Of a stretch of 64,000 nt of DNA, positions 23,216 to 33,697 are shown in pieces. A model generated the notes under the pieces. That model was given only the letters and a program-made list of their open reading frames with translations. It did no database searches and was not told the origin of the DNA. The stretch is from contig NZ_CP197418.1 in the NCBI RefSeq assembly GCF_052161655.1, forward strand, positions 5,828,001-5,892,000. The letters run 5' to 3'. Each line of letters starts with the position of its first letter. The stretch's first letter is position 1. Source of the stretch: Novipirellula sp052161655. Its GTDB lineage: Bacteria > Planctomycetota > Planctomycetia > Pirellulales > Pirellulaceae. Made by a program: the position numbers and the translations under genes.

Positions 23216-24031
23216 TCAAATGCCGGACGCAGTTTCTGCGTCAACGGTCGGATCGCTCGGCTGGCTGCGAACGCGTTTGACAAATCGATATCCACGCACT
23301 CGAAACGACACCATCATCGCAACGGCCAGTGCTTGACCGAGCAGGAACACGGAGGGGAAGAACCATTTGAAACGTTCGATTGCGAAATAATTCGCCAACA
23401 TCGCACAACAAGTCATCACAAAAACAACAAGTATCTTCGTGGGTGTCAATTGCTTGCCATGAAAGGCCCATATGTCGATGACCGTTGCGAGCGAAAAACT
23501 GACTGAAACAACCACGATCATTGTGAACTGCTGGCTATAAATTCTAAACTCAACACCCAGAATCGCTTTCAAGATAGCCACGACCACTGCTAAGACTGCG
23601 GTCCAGATTAATAGATCGCGAATTCCAAACTGCAGCGCGTCCGTCGTCGATTCGTCCAGCTCGACTTGCTTATAATCGCCTTTTGCCACTCGCAGCAGAA
23701 ACGTGGTCAATGCCGCAAGGACCGTTGCGCCGCAAAACATGTAGATAAAGACAGCCCTTTCTTCATTTCCTAAGCCAATAGCCGACGTCACGCCGAAGCC
23801 AATCAGGACAGGCGTGACGATCGCGAGTAGCCAACGCAAGTGATTTTTCCCAAGCCCTAGCCAGGCTCCCACAATGCAGCAAAAGAACATCGTAGCCCCA
23901 AACAGGAAGACTGCTGGCACGTTAGGATTGGTGCGAACCAGAAACGGTGCCGATGCGAACCATATGCTCGCCGCCAACGCAACGATCCCCACAGAAACGA
24001 TTCGTGATCGGCGGTTTGATTGTGCGTCCAA
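23216..24031 (-). CDS. Polytopic membrane protein (hypothetical)
   Basis: 271 residues from a TTG at 24031; an in-frame stop lies just upstream and no ATG fits. About eight hydrophobic spans: for example VSVGIVALAASIWFASAPFL, VFLFGATMFFCCIVGAWLGL, and DLLIWTAVLAVVVAILKAIL. The central loop QFGIRDLLIWTAVLAVVVA resembles a motif common in planctomycete membrane proteins of unknown role. The cytoplasmic tail is short and polar. On the same strand and 84 bases after the PQQ propeller gene; no function assigned. Confidence 0.8.
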   Translation of the reverse strand: MDAQSNRRSRIVSVGIVALAASIWFASAPFLVRTNPNVPAVFLFGATMFFCCIVGAWLGLGKNHLRWLLAIVTPVLIGFGVTSAIGLGNEERAVFIYMFCGATVLAALTTFLLRVAKGDYKQVELDESTTDALQFGIRDLLIWTAVLAVVVAILKAILGVEFRIYSQQFTMIVVVSVSFSLATVIDIWAFHGKQLTPTKILVVFVMTCCAMLANYFAIERFKWFFPSVFLLGQALAVAMMVSFRVRGYRFVKRVRSQPSDPTVDAETASGI

Positions 24032-24115
24032 TTTTGCGCTCGCAAGCTAAATACAATCGGGCAGTTGATTTCCTATCCGTGGACAATCTATCACTTCCGT
24101 TCCCTTTCTCGCCGA

Positions 24116-25402
24116 TCAATCTTTTCGGATCGCCCACAGGGCGTCAAATGTTCGTAGATAGATCGTGCCGTTTGAGATCACGGGCGAGGCCGACATCGTC
24201 TCGCCAGTATCGTTCTGTGCGACAATCTTAAAATCACGCCCCGCTTTCACCACGGTGATCTTGCCGTCCCGGGCAGTCAGGTAAATATGGCCGTCTGCGA
24301 ATACCGGCGAAGCGCGATGTCGGTGGTTGTGAGTGCGTTCCATGTATACCTCTTGGCCGGTCTTCCGATCCAGCACAAGCAGCATTCCGTTTTCTCGGCA
24401 GAGGTAGATCAGATCGTCGAGAATCAGCGGAGACGGCACGTCCGGCGTGTGTTGATCTCGGACCCAAAGGATCGCATCGCTATCGGTCAGATCCCCTTTT
24501 TTATCGGGAGCGACTGCAAAGATAGGTCCGTTTTTCGCGGTCGGGCACACCACGATGCCTTCCGCCGCAGCGGGTGATGCAACGAAACGCAGCGTCGGGT
24601 GATAGCTCGAGCCCTGAGGGTTCAGGCCGCCGAGCCTCCAGATTTCCTTCCCGTCCTCAAGCGAATACGCCACGGTGTAATCCGCTCCATGAGTGATCAG
24701 AAACGTGCTGTCGCCGAAATCGTACAGCATGGGTGATGCGTACGAATGCTCATTTTCTTTCGCAGCCCCTGTCACACGCTCAACCTTCCACACGTGATCG
24801 CCTGATTCCGCGTCGATTGCCACAACGATGGCTTCCTGTGTCGTCGGTTTTCCATCTCCATGGATCAGCTGAACAAACAGGCGTCCATCGTGGAGTACGG
24901 GGGTGGCCGACATGCCGAATGCAATGTCGAATTTCCCATACCGTTTCTGCAGATCAACTTGCCAAACCGGCTCTCCGGAAACCGTGAAGCAAGCAAGGTC
25001 TCCGGTGCCCATGAAGGACCAGACATGTTTGCCGTCCGTGATCGGCGACGGTGACGCCGAATTGCCCTCATCGCCGCGTGCCTCCTTGTTGCCCTTGCTG
25101 ATTTCTCTTCGCCATTGTTCATTGCCGTCGGTTCCGAAGCACATCAGCAGCAGGCTCGCGCCGTCGACTGTTGTCAGGAAGACTTGGTCGCCCCAGACAA
25201 CCGGCGTGGCACCAGCGGGTCCTGGCAATTCAACTCGCCACGCCACATTTTTGTCTTTTGACCATTCTGTCGGAACGTTATTTTCCGTCGATATGCCATT
25301 GCTGGTCGGGCCTCGCCACGATCCCCAGTCGTCTGACAGACAATGGTTCGCGCCGATAATAAACAATAGCGGTGCACAAATGACAACAGTGATCGGCTTC
25401 AT
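24116..25402 (-). CDS. PQQ-binding-like beta-propeller protein, secreted
   Basis: 428 residues from the ATG at 25402, with GGAGAG just upstream. A signal peptide (VVICAPLLFIIGANHCLSDD) leads into the family's typical start WGSWRGPTSNGISTENNVPT. Repeated propeller blades of the outer-membrane-protein-B/quinoprotein kind run through the protein: AWRVELPGPAGATPVVWGDQ, PVWQVDLQKRYG, HVWKVERVTGAAKE, EIWRLGGLNPQGSSYHPTLR, and ASPVISNGTIYLR at the end. No catalytic acid of a PQQ dehydrogenase is evident, so it is likely a scaffold or sensor in the periplasm. A relative lies at 45228. Confidence 0.88.
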   Translation of the reverse strand: MKPITVVICAPLLFIIGANHCLSDDWGSWRGPTSNGISTENNVPTEWSKDKNVAWRVELPGPAGATPVVWGDQVFLTTVDGASLLLMCFGTDGNEQWRREISKGNKEARGDEGNSASPSPITDGKHVWSFMGTGDLACFTVSGEPVWQVDLQKRYGKFDIAFGMSATPVLHDGRLFVQLIHGDGKPTTQEAIVVAIDAESGDHVWKVERVTGAAKENEHSYASPMLYDFGDSTFLITHGADYTVAYSLEDGKEIWRLGGLNPQGSSYHPTLRFVASPAAAEGIVVCPTAKNGPIFAVAPDKKGDLTDSDAILWVRDQHTPDVPSPLILDDLIYLCRENGMLLVLDRKTGQEVYMERTHNHRHRASPVFADGHIYLTARDGKITVVKAGRDFKIVAQNDTGETMSASPVISNGTIYLRTFDALWAIRKD

Positions 25403-25752
25403 CGGTAGCTCTCTCCTGGACGGGTACAGATCAGATGGCCGCTATCCTATTGCATCAGCAATGCTGCAGGCAATCACCACGTTCACAGATCGCACCGGAA
25501 TCGAGTCTTGGAGACCAACCGGACTGCTACTGCTCAGCACTGCATGTTGTGTCCCAGCGTGTAGCCGTACTGGATCCGTTTTCGCCCAATTTCGAATTCG
25601 TGACCGCAGACCGGGCCTCCTATTTGTTTCAACGGCATGTAGATTACCCGGCTACGCGAGAACTCTCGCGGAAAAGTGTAGAACGTTATGAATGAGAGCA
25701 CGGCCTCGTTTTCCGGCCATTTCCGTCCTAACGGCGGCCGAGGAGCTTGCCT
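25403..25752. other. 350-base intergenic region
   Basis: No gene, repeat or recognisable promoter is supported. A 22-codon ORF ending at 25756 overlaps the next start as ATGA but has no ribosome site. Confidence 0.5.
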
Positions 25753-25920
25753 ATGATTGCCAAACGACGGCGCTGGTCACCGGTTAAAGACATTCGCTTC
25801 TTGCCGAACTTCTCTTTCAAGCAGGGCGTTCTCGATGCAAAGGAACTCAATGACTTGTTGTCGTCGTCACAGCTGTCCGCCACGACTAGAATGTTGATTA
25901 CGACATCGGAGATGCAATGA
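25753..25920 (+). CDS. 55-residue ORF translationally coupled to a K+ channel
   Basis: Starts at ATG 25753 with AGGAG 7 bases upstream, and its stop overlaps the channel start as ATGA (25917-25920). Sequence: basic start MIAKRRRWSPVKDIRFLPNF, then SFKQGVLDAKELNDLLSSSQ, and a helical end. There is no membrane span. The coupling suggests that the two proteins are made together, perhaps in fixed ratio. Family not recognised. Confidence 0.6.
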   Translation: MIAKRRRWSPVKDIRFLPNFSFKQGVLDAKELNDLLSSSQLSATTRMLITTSEMQ

Positions 25921-27605
25921 AATCATTCACGACACTGTACCTGCATTTTATGCAGAACCGTGCCAGCCGCCGCAACTTGCGGGTGCTGGCTCAGTTCGTG
26001 CTCTTGCTGATCGGGATGATCCTCGTCTACAGCGTACTCTTTCATTACCTGATGGCGTGGGAGGGTCGTCGCTACACTTGGATCACCGGCGTCTATTGGA
26101 CGCTAACCGTGATGTCCACTCTGGGGTTCGGCGACATTACTTTTCACACCGACCTGGGCCGGATCTTCTCGATGGTCGTTTTGATGAGCGGAACTTTGTT
26201 CATGCTGATCCTGCTGCCGTTTACTTTCATTCAATTTTTCTACGCACCGTGGATCCAAGCTCAGGAGGCCGCGCGGGCGCCTCGCAGCCTGCCTGCCAAT
26301 ACCGAGGGTCACGTGATCGTGACAAATTACGGACCGGTCGAGGCCGCTTTGATCAAGAAGCTGACGCAGTTCAAATACCCGTACGTGATTCTTGTTTCGG
26401 AAGTCGCGGAAGCGTTGCGACTTCATGATCTGGACTTGAAAGTCGTCGTTGGGGAATTGGATGATCCGGAGACCTATCGGCTGTTGCGCACCGACAAGGC
26501 GGCACTCGTGGCCACCGTCGGCAGCGACGTCATCAATACAAACGTCGCCTTCACGGCGCGCGAGATTTCCGAGACTGTGCCAATTGTCGCCACCGCCGCC
26601 GATGTTGCTTCGGTCGACATTCTGGAACTTGCTGGCTGCACTCGAGTCCTGGAGCTCGCGGAAATGATGGGCCGGTCACTGGCCAGACGCGTGATCGGGC
26701 GAGATGCAAAATCACACGTCATCGGGCAGTTCGATGATTTGTTGATCGCCGAGGCCAGCGCGGCGGGAACGCCATTGGTCGGAAGAACGCTTCGCGACAT
26801 TCGCTTGCGTGATCACGTCAATATCACTGTGTCGGGTGTGTGGGAACGAGGGCGCTATCAAAACGCGGGTCCCGATACACTGATAACCGAGAATACCGTT
26901 TTAGTGCTGGCTGGCACACGCAACCAACTCGATGAATACGATAGCTTGTTCTGTATTTATCACGCCAGCGACGTGCCGGTCGTGATTCTCGGCTTCGGCC
27001 GTGTCGGGTCCGCGACCGCTCGTGGCCTCGATCAGCAGGCGATCGAATATCGGGTTGTGGAGAAGAAAGCTAGACAAAAGCACGACGACCGACTGATCGT
27101 AGGCGACGCGGCCGACTTGGAAATCCTCAAGCAAGCCGGAATTATGGAAACGTCTGCGGTTGTGATTACGACCCACGACGACGCGCTGAATGTTTACTTG
27201 ACACTTTATTGTCGACGGTTGCGCGCGGACATTCAGATCATCAGTCGCGCGACACTCGAGCGTAACATTCATACATTGCACCGCGCCGGCGCCGATTTCG
27301 TAATCTCCGAGGCGTCGATGGGGGCCAATGCGATCTTCAATCTACTCCGTCGCAGCGATGTATTATTGCTAGCCGAAGGTCTGGACGTATTTAAAGTGAA
27401 CGTGCCGCCGTCGCTTGCCGGAAAGACTCTCACGGACGGCGCTGTGCGGCAACGAACCGGTTGTAGCGTGATCGCCATCAATAGCAAGGAAGGACTGCAA
27501 GTCAATCCAGGTCCTGACACCACTCTCCCCGCAGGCGGAGAGATGTTCGTGATCGGTACCGAGGAATCGCAACTACGCTTCCTGGATCTGCATCTAGATC
27601 GATAA
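25917..27605 (+). CDS. Potassium channel with two RCK (TrkA-N/TrkA-C) domains
   Basis: 562 residues. Two membrane spans (about 24-47 and 84-107) flank a pore loop with the selectivity filter TLGFGD at 68-73. Two regulatory modules follow. The first begins EGHVIVTNYGPVEAALIKKL with a degenerate dinucleotide loop. The second, near residue 350, has the intact Rossmann loop VVILGFGRVGSATARGLDQQ; TrkA-C-type regions follow each. Such channels are gated by ligands such as NAD(H), ATP or Ca2+ bound to the RCK ring; which one is unknown. The start overlaps the 55-residue ORF. Confidence 0.93.
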   Translation: MKSFTTLYLHFMQNRASRRNLRVLAQFVLLLIGMILVYSVLFHYLMAWEGRRYTWITGVYWTLTVMSTLGFGDITFHTDLGRIFSMVVLMSGTLFMLILLPFTFIQFFYAPWIQAQEAARAPRSLPANTEGHVIVTNYGPVEAALIKKLTQFKYPYVILVSEVAEALRLHDLDLKVVVGELDDPETYRLLRTDKAALVATVGSDVINTNVAFTAREISETVPIVATAADVASVDILELAGCTRVLELAEMMGRSLARRVIGRDAKSHVIGQFDDLLIAEASAAGTPLVGRTLRDIRLRDHVNITVSGVWERGRYQNAGPDTLITENTVLVLAGTRNQLDEYDSLFCIYHASDVPVVILGFGRVGSATARGLDQQAIEYRVVEKKARQKHDDRLIVGDAADLEILKQAGIMETSAVVITTHDDALNVYLTLYCRRLRADIQIISRATLERNIHTLHRAGADFVISEASMGANAIFNLLRRSDVLLLAEGLDVFKVNVPPSLAGKTLTDGAVRQRTGCSVIAINSKEGLQVNPGPDTTLPAGGEMFVIGTEESQLRFLDLHLDR

Positions 27606-27612
27606 CGTCGAT

Positions 27613-27690
27613 GTTCACCGCCGCAGTTGCGGCCAGTTCAGTTGTTATCGAAGACGAATCAAAGAGCTCTTGGTCAATGATGCTGTGCTG
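27613..27690 (-). pseudogene. Remnant of the 3' end of a toroid/hydrolase gene
   Basis: The reverse complement reads HSIIDQELFDS, then (after a frame shift) LNWPQLRR and a stop. This matches the C-terminal HSINGQGTFDFLHKHLNWPP of the large gene at 30447-33695, with exact blocks such as GCGGCCAGTTCAG. About 75 bases survive. Confidence 0.6.
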
Positions 27691-27705
27691 AACCACCACG
27701 ATGAC

Positions 27706-27818
27706 AGGCCGGAGGCCGATACACATGCTGCCGGTGGTGTAAGCCACCGACTAGTGGATATAGAAATACATAGCCCAGAGGGCGACACAATCGCTGTTAC
27801 TGTGTCGGCCTCCGGCCT
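27706..27818. repeat. Inverted repeat with GGCCGGAGGCCGA arms
   Basis: Left arm AGGCCGGAGGCCGATACA (27706-27723) pairs 17 of 18 with TGTGTCGGCCTCCGGCCT (27801-27818). It looks like a dispersed palindromic element. The rest of 27606-28125 contains only the gene remnant at 27613. Confidence 0.7.
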
Positions 27819-28125
27819 AGTGCGTTCATGACTAAATCAGCAGTCTTCGAAGTTGGTGGAGAGGTGGCAGAAATATTGCGCAACAAAGATCACGACAACA
27901 TCAAAGTTTAGCGGCCCAGCCCAAGCCCCTTTCTTCTCCACCCTACAGGTGTGCTGTGTGCCATCCGAATTCAGGGCCCGAAAACGAATCGGTAACCAAC
28001 CACTCATCGCTGCGTTCGAGCCACTCACAATCGCGAGTAATTGGCTGGATGCCGGCCCAACACGGAAAGAGTATCCTGTATAATGCCCCTGTCTCCTAGC
28101 TCACCCCACCCATCAATGCAGACTT

Positions 28126-29466
<1,341 letters not shown>

Positions 29467-29893
29467 TCGGCTCACCGGGTTGTAAACCCAAAAGTGACTG
29501 ATAGCACTCCGGAAGGTTATAACCTTGAGGTCTCGTAGAACAAAGACACCCGAGACCTTTGGCGGAAATCGCCCCGGAGATTGTTTCAGAGCCAGTCGGA
29601 TAGTGTTATTGCAGAGACACGCTGAAAGACCTCTGCCAACGTAGCGATGGCGTGAATCCTTGCGCCGATGTGGATTGCCACAAGCTGAACCGGGCCAATC
29701 GGCGTAATACGTTTTTTTAAAAAGGAGCCGATTTTAAAGCGTTTGACCCAAACCGCCGGTACCCGCCCCCCCTTTTCTGCGCACGTGAGGATAACCCTGC
29801 GACGTAACAATTCGGCGATCGTTCCGCTTTGTTGGATAGGAGGCCGCTGAAGCTCTTTCGCGTCCCAATATTCATCTCGTTTGGAACAGAGTC
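29467..29893. other. Intergenic region with small palindromes after the oxidoreductase
   Basis: Holds a perfect 14-base palindrome AAGGTTATAACCTT (29513-29526). A terminator-like hairpin GGTCTCG...CGAGACC followed by TTT lies at 29529-29560. No gene is supported; a 74-codon ORF on the minus strand (29586-29810) has no ribosome site. Confidence 0.55.
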
Positions 29894-30403
29894 ATGAACC
29901 GTGTCCCATTTTTTGCCGCTCTGATGTTAATCGGTTTTTCTACTTCACTGCTGGCAGCCGAGCCGGTGTCAGGCAAACTCGCGAGTCGCATAGAAAACTT
30001 AAAACCAGTCGTTAACCTCGCGTCCGTCGAACAAACGACGAAATACGAGTTGTTTGTTGCCGAACCTGTGCCAGATTTGATGTACCGGCTTGAGTATCGG
30101 TACACCGAAACAAGTTACCAAGACGGAAGCGACTGGGCCACATTTTCGGTTTCCGAAGACTACGACACGATCCAAGACTCGATCCTCTGGATCGCACTTC
30201 ATCTGGTCGCGGAATGGCGGGTGACCGAGTTTGTGCCGCAGCCTCAGTGGGAATCCGTTTCGATTCATAACTCGTACGCGTCGGCCCAAACGGCGTCGAG
30301 CCAATGGCAATCACTCGGATTCATCACGAAAATTGTGATTCGCTACGCCGGATATCGAATCGACACGCGTGAGCTAGAGCGAGTCTTTCCATCAGGTTAC
30401 TGA
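29894..30403 (+). CDS. Secreted protein of unknown function
   Basis: 169 residues. A clear signal peptide (VPFFAALMLIGFSTSLLAAE, cleavage near AAE). The mature part of about 145 residues is soluble and mixed, with aromatic patches such as LMYRLEYRYTETSYQDGSDW and ILWIALHLVAEWRVTEFVPQ. No cysteines and no catalytic motif. The downstream gene converges on it, 43 bases apart. I do not recognise the family. Confidence 0.75.
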   Translation: MNRVPFFAALMLIGFSTSLLAAEPVSGKLASRIENLKPVVNLASVEQTTKYELFVAEPVPDLMYRLEYRYTETSYQDGSDWATFSVSEDYDTIQDSILWIALHLVAEWRVTEFVPQPQWESVSIHNSYASAQTASSQWQSLGFITKIVIRYAGYRIDTRELERVFPSGY

Positions 30404-30446
30404 AGGTAGTGCGAAGGCCTACTGTCCCGCTTTCTGCGCGCGATCT

Positions 30447-33400
30447 TTACTGCGGCGGTGGCGGCCAGTTCAGGTGCTTGTGAAGAAAATCAAAAGTACC
30501 TTGCCCATTGATGCTGTGGCCGCCCTGGAAGTACTCGATGCCGACACGATCTGATTTTCCGAATTGCGCGTACAGCCAGCGGACTTTGGCGAATTCATGG
30601 GCCACCCATTGGTCGCGGCCGACGCCGTCGTGATGACCACGTTCCACCATGAATGGTCTGGGGTACATCAGATAGGTCATCTCCGCATAGTCGAACGTGC
30701 GTCCGAGGTTCCAGTAAGGCATCTCCCACTCGATGGACCGCATAAACGAGAATGGTTGGTCGGTCGATGCGACTTTGCGTGTCCACTGGTTGAAGTCGCC
30801 CGAACAGATCGACAGACAATACTTCGGTAGCGCCGTGGGCACTCGGACTGCGGTCTCACCGCCGTAGCTTAAGCCGTAGAACGCGATCCGGTCGCCATCA
30901 ACAAACGGTAACGAGTCCAGCCAGCGGAGCATTTGATCGTGGGAGGCGATGATGAAGCTGAACAGCGTGCAACCGATCGCATTGGCCTTGCGATCGAGCC
31001 AACGATACTTGTCTTCTCCACGATACAAGTTATGGGGCGCAAACGTGATAAAGCCTCGCTCGGCTAACTTGGCGGCATAGTCATTGTAGGCAGTCTTGCC
31101 GTTGTCGATCGTATCACGCGGGATGCCATTGCGACCGTGCTGGCAGACCACAACCGGTCGTTGTTCTCCTGGCTGTAAATCTTTCGGAATTAACAAAGTG
31201 CCCCAGGCAAACAACGACTCGTGCACATCTAACACCACGTCGTAGGCGGTCCACCGGTCGGTTTCCGCAACCTTTCGCGTCCGCGCATTGGGTTGCAAAA
31301 GCGGCACGTCAAAACGGCCCATTGCTTCGGTCGTAAAACGTTCGCGGAACTTCTCGGTGGCTGCAACAAAAACGTCATCCGCAACGACATCGTGCGTCTT
31401 GTCCGTGCTCCAAGGTCGATCCTTCCATTCCGGGTGTACTTTGTACAGAAAGAAGTCATCCCGGACGTGCTCGGATTGCCGGACGAGAGCCTGAACGTGC
31501 TGCTCGGCCTGATCGGTGCATCGCTGCTGCCGCTGTGCAATTCGCAACGCTGCATCGGCGCGTCGTTCGTAGAGGCCGTCGATTGCTATGGCGGTTTGCG
31601 CAGCGCCAAAGTTTTCAAGGAATGCAGTGAAAGCTTCGTCGGACCAACGAGTCGCCGGAACATCGTTGTCACCGAGAATTAACTGTGGGCCTTGTCCCTT
31701 AGCAGTTTGTCGAATCTTCTTGAACTCGGTCTGCACACGATCCGCTGGCGGAGTGACGATGTCGCCTTTGTGTCCCGCAACAGTCGGAAACGGACTGTGC
31801 TCAATCAGTAATCCACGAGGCGCGATCAGTGAGGCGACTTCGGCATTGCCAAGCCGCACCGAGCGCCGCCACACATTGCGGTAGATCGGTTCGGACCAAG
31901 CGGCATCACTGCTGTCGAAGTAGCCGCTGACGAGCGTGCTGTCGATTCGATCGTCAATCGCTGCGGCGTGCAAGGCGATCAATCCGCCTTCGCCATAGCC
32001 GACAATTCCGATCGGCTTGTTGGCTTCATTTTGATCTGCGAAGCAATCGACGGCTGCGAAAACTCGCTGCAGGTCGTAACCGATCACGTGCCGGCCCATG
32101 TGGAACGCTTGCCGATAGATCCATTCGCGATCCGTCATGTCGGCTCGCTTGATCCGGTCGTCATCGGTCTGCAGTTTTTCGCGGCTGATGATTGTCGGGA
32201 TGATCAGATCGAAACCAGTGGCTGCCAGTCGCTTCGCAATCTGTTCATTGGGTCCGAGTCCGTCGGCGAGTCCCAGCAATTGCTCGGGTGACTGATCGGC
32301 GTCGGGAACCACAACGCACATGCCGACGGCGGAGTCCTTTTGCTGCACCCAAAGTCCTTCGCCGAACATATTGGCGAACACCGGCCAGCGAACTTGAAAA
32401 ACGCGAAAACGATCCGACTCGGCAACGAGTGCCGGGTTCAACTGATCGCCGTATTGTTCCAATTGCGGCGGTAGACGTTGTTCGACAACACCGAGTACCG
32501 TCCGAAGTTCGGATCGAAGCTCTGTTCTCTGAATGTCATCAATTTCCAGTTCGTGGCGTTTTTCGTTGACGACGGCGATACGCGAGTCGACGAACTTGTG
32601 AGCTCCGCTCATCAAGCGGCTTGATAGATCCGATTCAGGCCAATGAAGCGGCTTTGTGCCGGCAAGCGTTTCAATCTCCGCAGCCGGCTGCTCTGGCAGA
32701 ACGTTCAACAACACTAATGTCGCCCAGCAGGCCGCCGTTGTCGAAATGAACTGATCCTTGCCGTGCGGATAACCGGTTTCGAAGTAGGTTTGGAACGGCT
32801 TGCTACGCGATACAACATGCCACGACCCGTCATCTAATTGCGTTCGCAGTAAATACTCCAGACCGCGTTTGTAACTGTCTGCCGTTACCGCAATCCCCGA
32901 CTCGGCCAGGGCATACAGAACCGTTGCGGTTGCGTAGGCGTCGCTCTCCATCTCCGCTAGTTGAGCCCAACCGCCGTCGGGTCGTTGCTGAGCAATCAAA
33001 TCCTGAGTCAATTTTTCGGAGCGTTCGTCAAGACCAACGTACGGTAAAGACAGCAGTTGAAAAACGCGATCCTCGGTGTCTTTCGGTTCGGCGGTTTCAA
33101 ACCATTTCGCTGCGTTCGTTATCGCCTCTTCAATTTTCAACTGTTGCGACGGACGACCAAAGTTTTCGATCGCGCGGAGCGCCAAGTACGTTGTCGCAAA
33201 ATTGCTTTTCTCCGATGGCGGGCGATTGCTGGAGCACGACCAGACGCCGCTCTCACGTTGCTTACCCAACAAGTAGTCGACGACCGGATCGGTAATGTCG
33301 TCTGCCTCACGCTCGCCAGCTTCCAGTCCCCACAAAGCCCAACCGGCCGTATCGACTTGCCCTCCCGTGCCGCGACCGTCGGCATATTGTTTCTGCGATC

Positions 33401-33695
33401 GTTTCAAGTGCGCGTAGGTATGCTCAAGCTGGCGAAGCAGATTGTCAGGGTCGATGTGAAAGCCATGCTTGCGGGCCTCGGCAAAGACCACGGCCGGCAT
33501 CGCTTGCCCGTGACAGGTGAAGCATGTGCGGCGCTGCGCCGTTTCCGCCGACGCGATTTCCAGAAGTGGCAGCGATCGTTCGACTGCACCGTGCACCCGT
33601 TCCGTAAAACCCAGCGGCTCCGCGGCCGCCAGCAGATGGCAGTGGGAGCTAACATACAAAAGGATGGCAACAACAATGGCGGTTGTTCTAGGCAT
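30447..33695 (-). CDS. Toroid (prenyltransferase-like) + CxxCH + two alpha/beta-hydrolase modules, secreted fusion
   Basis: 1082 residues with a signal peptide (1-24). C58-x2-C61-H62 (CFTCHG) is a c-type haem motif. Residues about 90-345 are toroid repeats of the terpene cyclase/prenyltransferase type (VDTAGWALWGLEAGE, QRPDGGWAQL, QLDDGSWHV). A first hydrolase-like module runs 430-700; its nucleophile elbow is GYGEG (566-570), lacking the serine. A second at 760-1080 has an intact elbow GLSYG with S943, an acid at E1018 or D1023, and H1060 in GGH. Only the second is likely catalytic. It starts two bases after the amidohydrolase stop, so the two are co-transcribed. Confidence 0.85.
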   Translation of the reverse strand: MPRTTAIVVAILLYVSSHCHLLAAAEPLGFTERVHGAVERSLPLLEIASAETAQRRTCFTCHGQAMPAVVFAEARKHGFHIDPDNLLRQLEHTYAHLKRSQKQYADGRGTGGQVDTAGWALWGLEAGEREADDITDPVVDYLLGKQRESGVWSCSSNRPPSEKSNFATTYLALRAIENFGRPSQQLKIEEAITNAAKWFETAEPKDTEDRVFQLLSLPYVGLDERSEKLTQDLIAQQRPDGGWAQLAEMESDAYATATVLYALAESGIAVTADSYKRGLEYLLRTQLDDGSWHVVSRSKPFQTYFETGYPHGKDQFISTTAACWATLVLLNVLPEQPAAEIETLAGTKPLHWPESDLSSRLMSGAHKFVDSRIAVVNEKRHELEIDDIQRTELRSELRTVLGVVEQRLPPQLEQYGDQLNPALVAESDRFRVFQVRWPVFANMFGEGLWVQQKDSAVGMCVVVPDADQSPEQLLGLADGLGPNEQIAKRLAATGFDLIIPTIISREKLQTDDDRIKRADMTDREWIYRQAFHMGRHVIGYDLQRVFAAVDCFADQNEANKPIGIVGYGEGGLIALHAAAIDDRIDSTLVSGYFDSSDAAWSEPIYRNVWRRSVRLGNAEVASLIAPRGLLIEHSPFPTVAGHKGDIVTPPADRVQTEFKKIRQTAKGQGPQLILGDNDVPATRWSDEAFTAFLENFGAAQTAIAIDGLYERRADAALRIAQRQQRCTDQAEQHVQALVRQSEHVRDDFFLYKVHPEWKDRPWSTDKTHDVVADDVFVAATEKFRERFTTEAMGRFDVPLLQPNARTRKVAETDRWTAYDVVLDVHESLFAWGTLLIPKDLQPGEQRPVVVCQHGRNGIPRDTIDNGKTAYNDYAAKLAERGFITFAPHNLYRGEDKYRWLDRKANAIGCTLFSFIIASHDQMLRWLDSLPFVDGDRIAFYGLSYGGETAVRVPTALPKYCLSICSGDFNQWTRKVASTDQPFSFMRSIEWEMPYWNLGRTFDYAEMTYLMYPRPFMVERGHHDGVGRDQWVAHEFAKVRWLYAQFGKSDRVGIEYFQGGHSINGQGTFDFLHKHLNWPPPPQ

Positions 33696-33697
33696 GT

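Noticed and set aside
24903..25691. 262-codon plus-strand ORF
   Set aside because: It is antisense to the PQQ propeller gene for most of its length; no start signal or family.
29586..29810. 74-codon minus-strand ORF
   Set aside because: No ribosome site, basic low-information sequence in an intergenic region.
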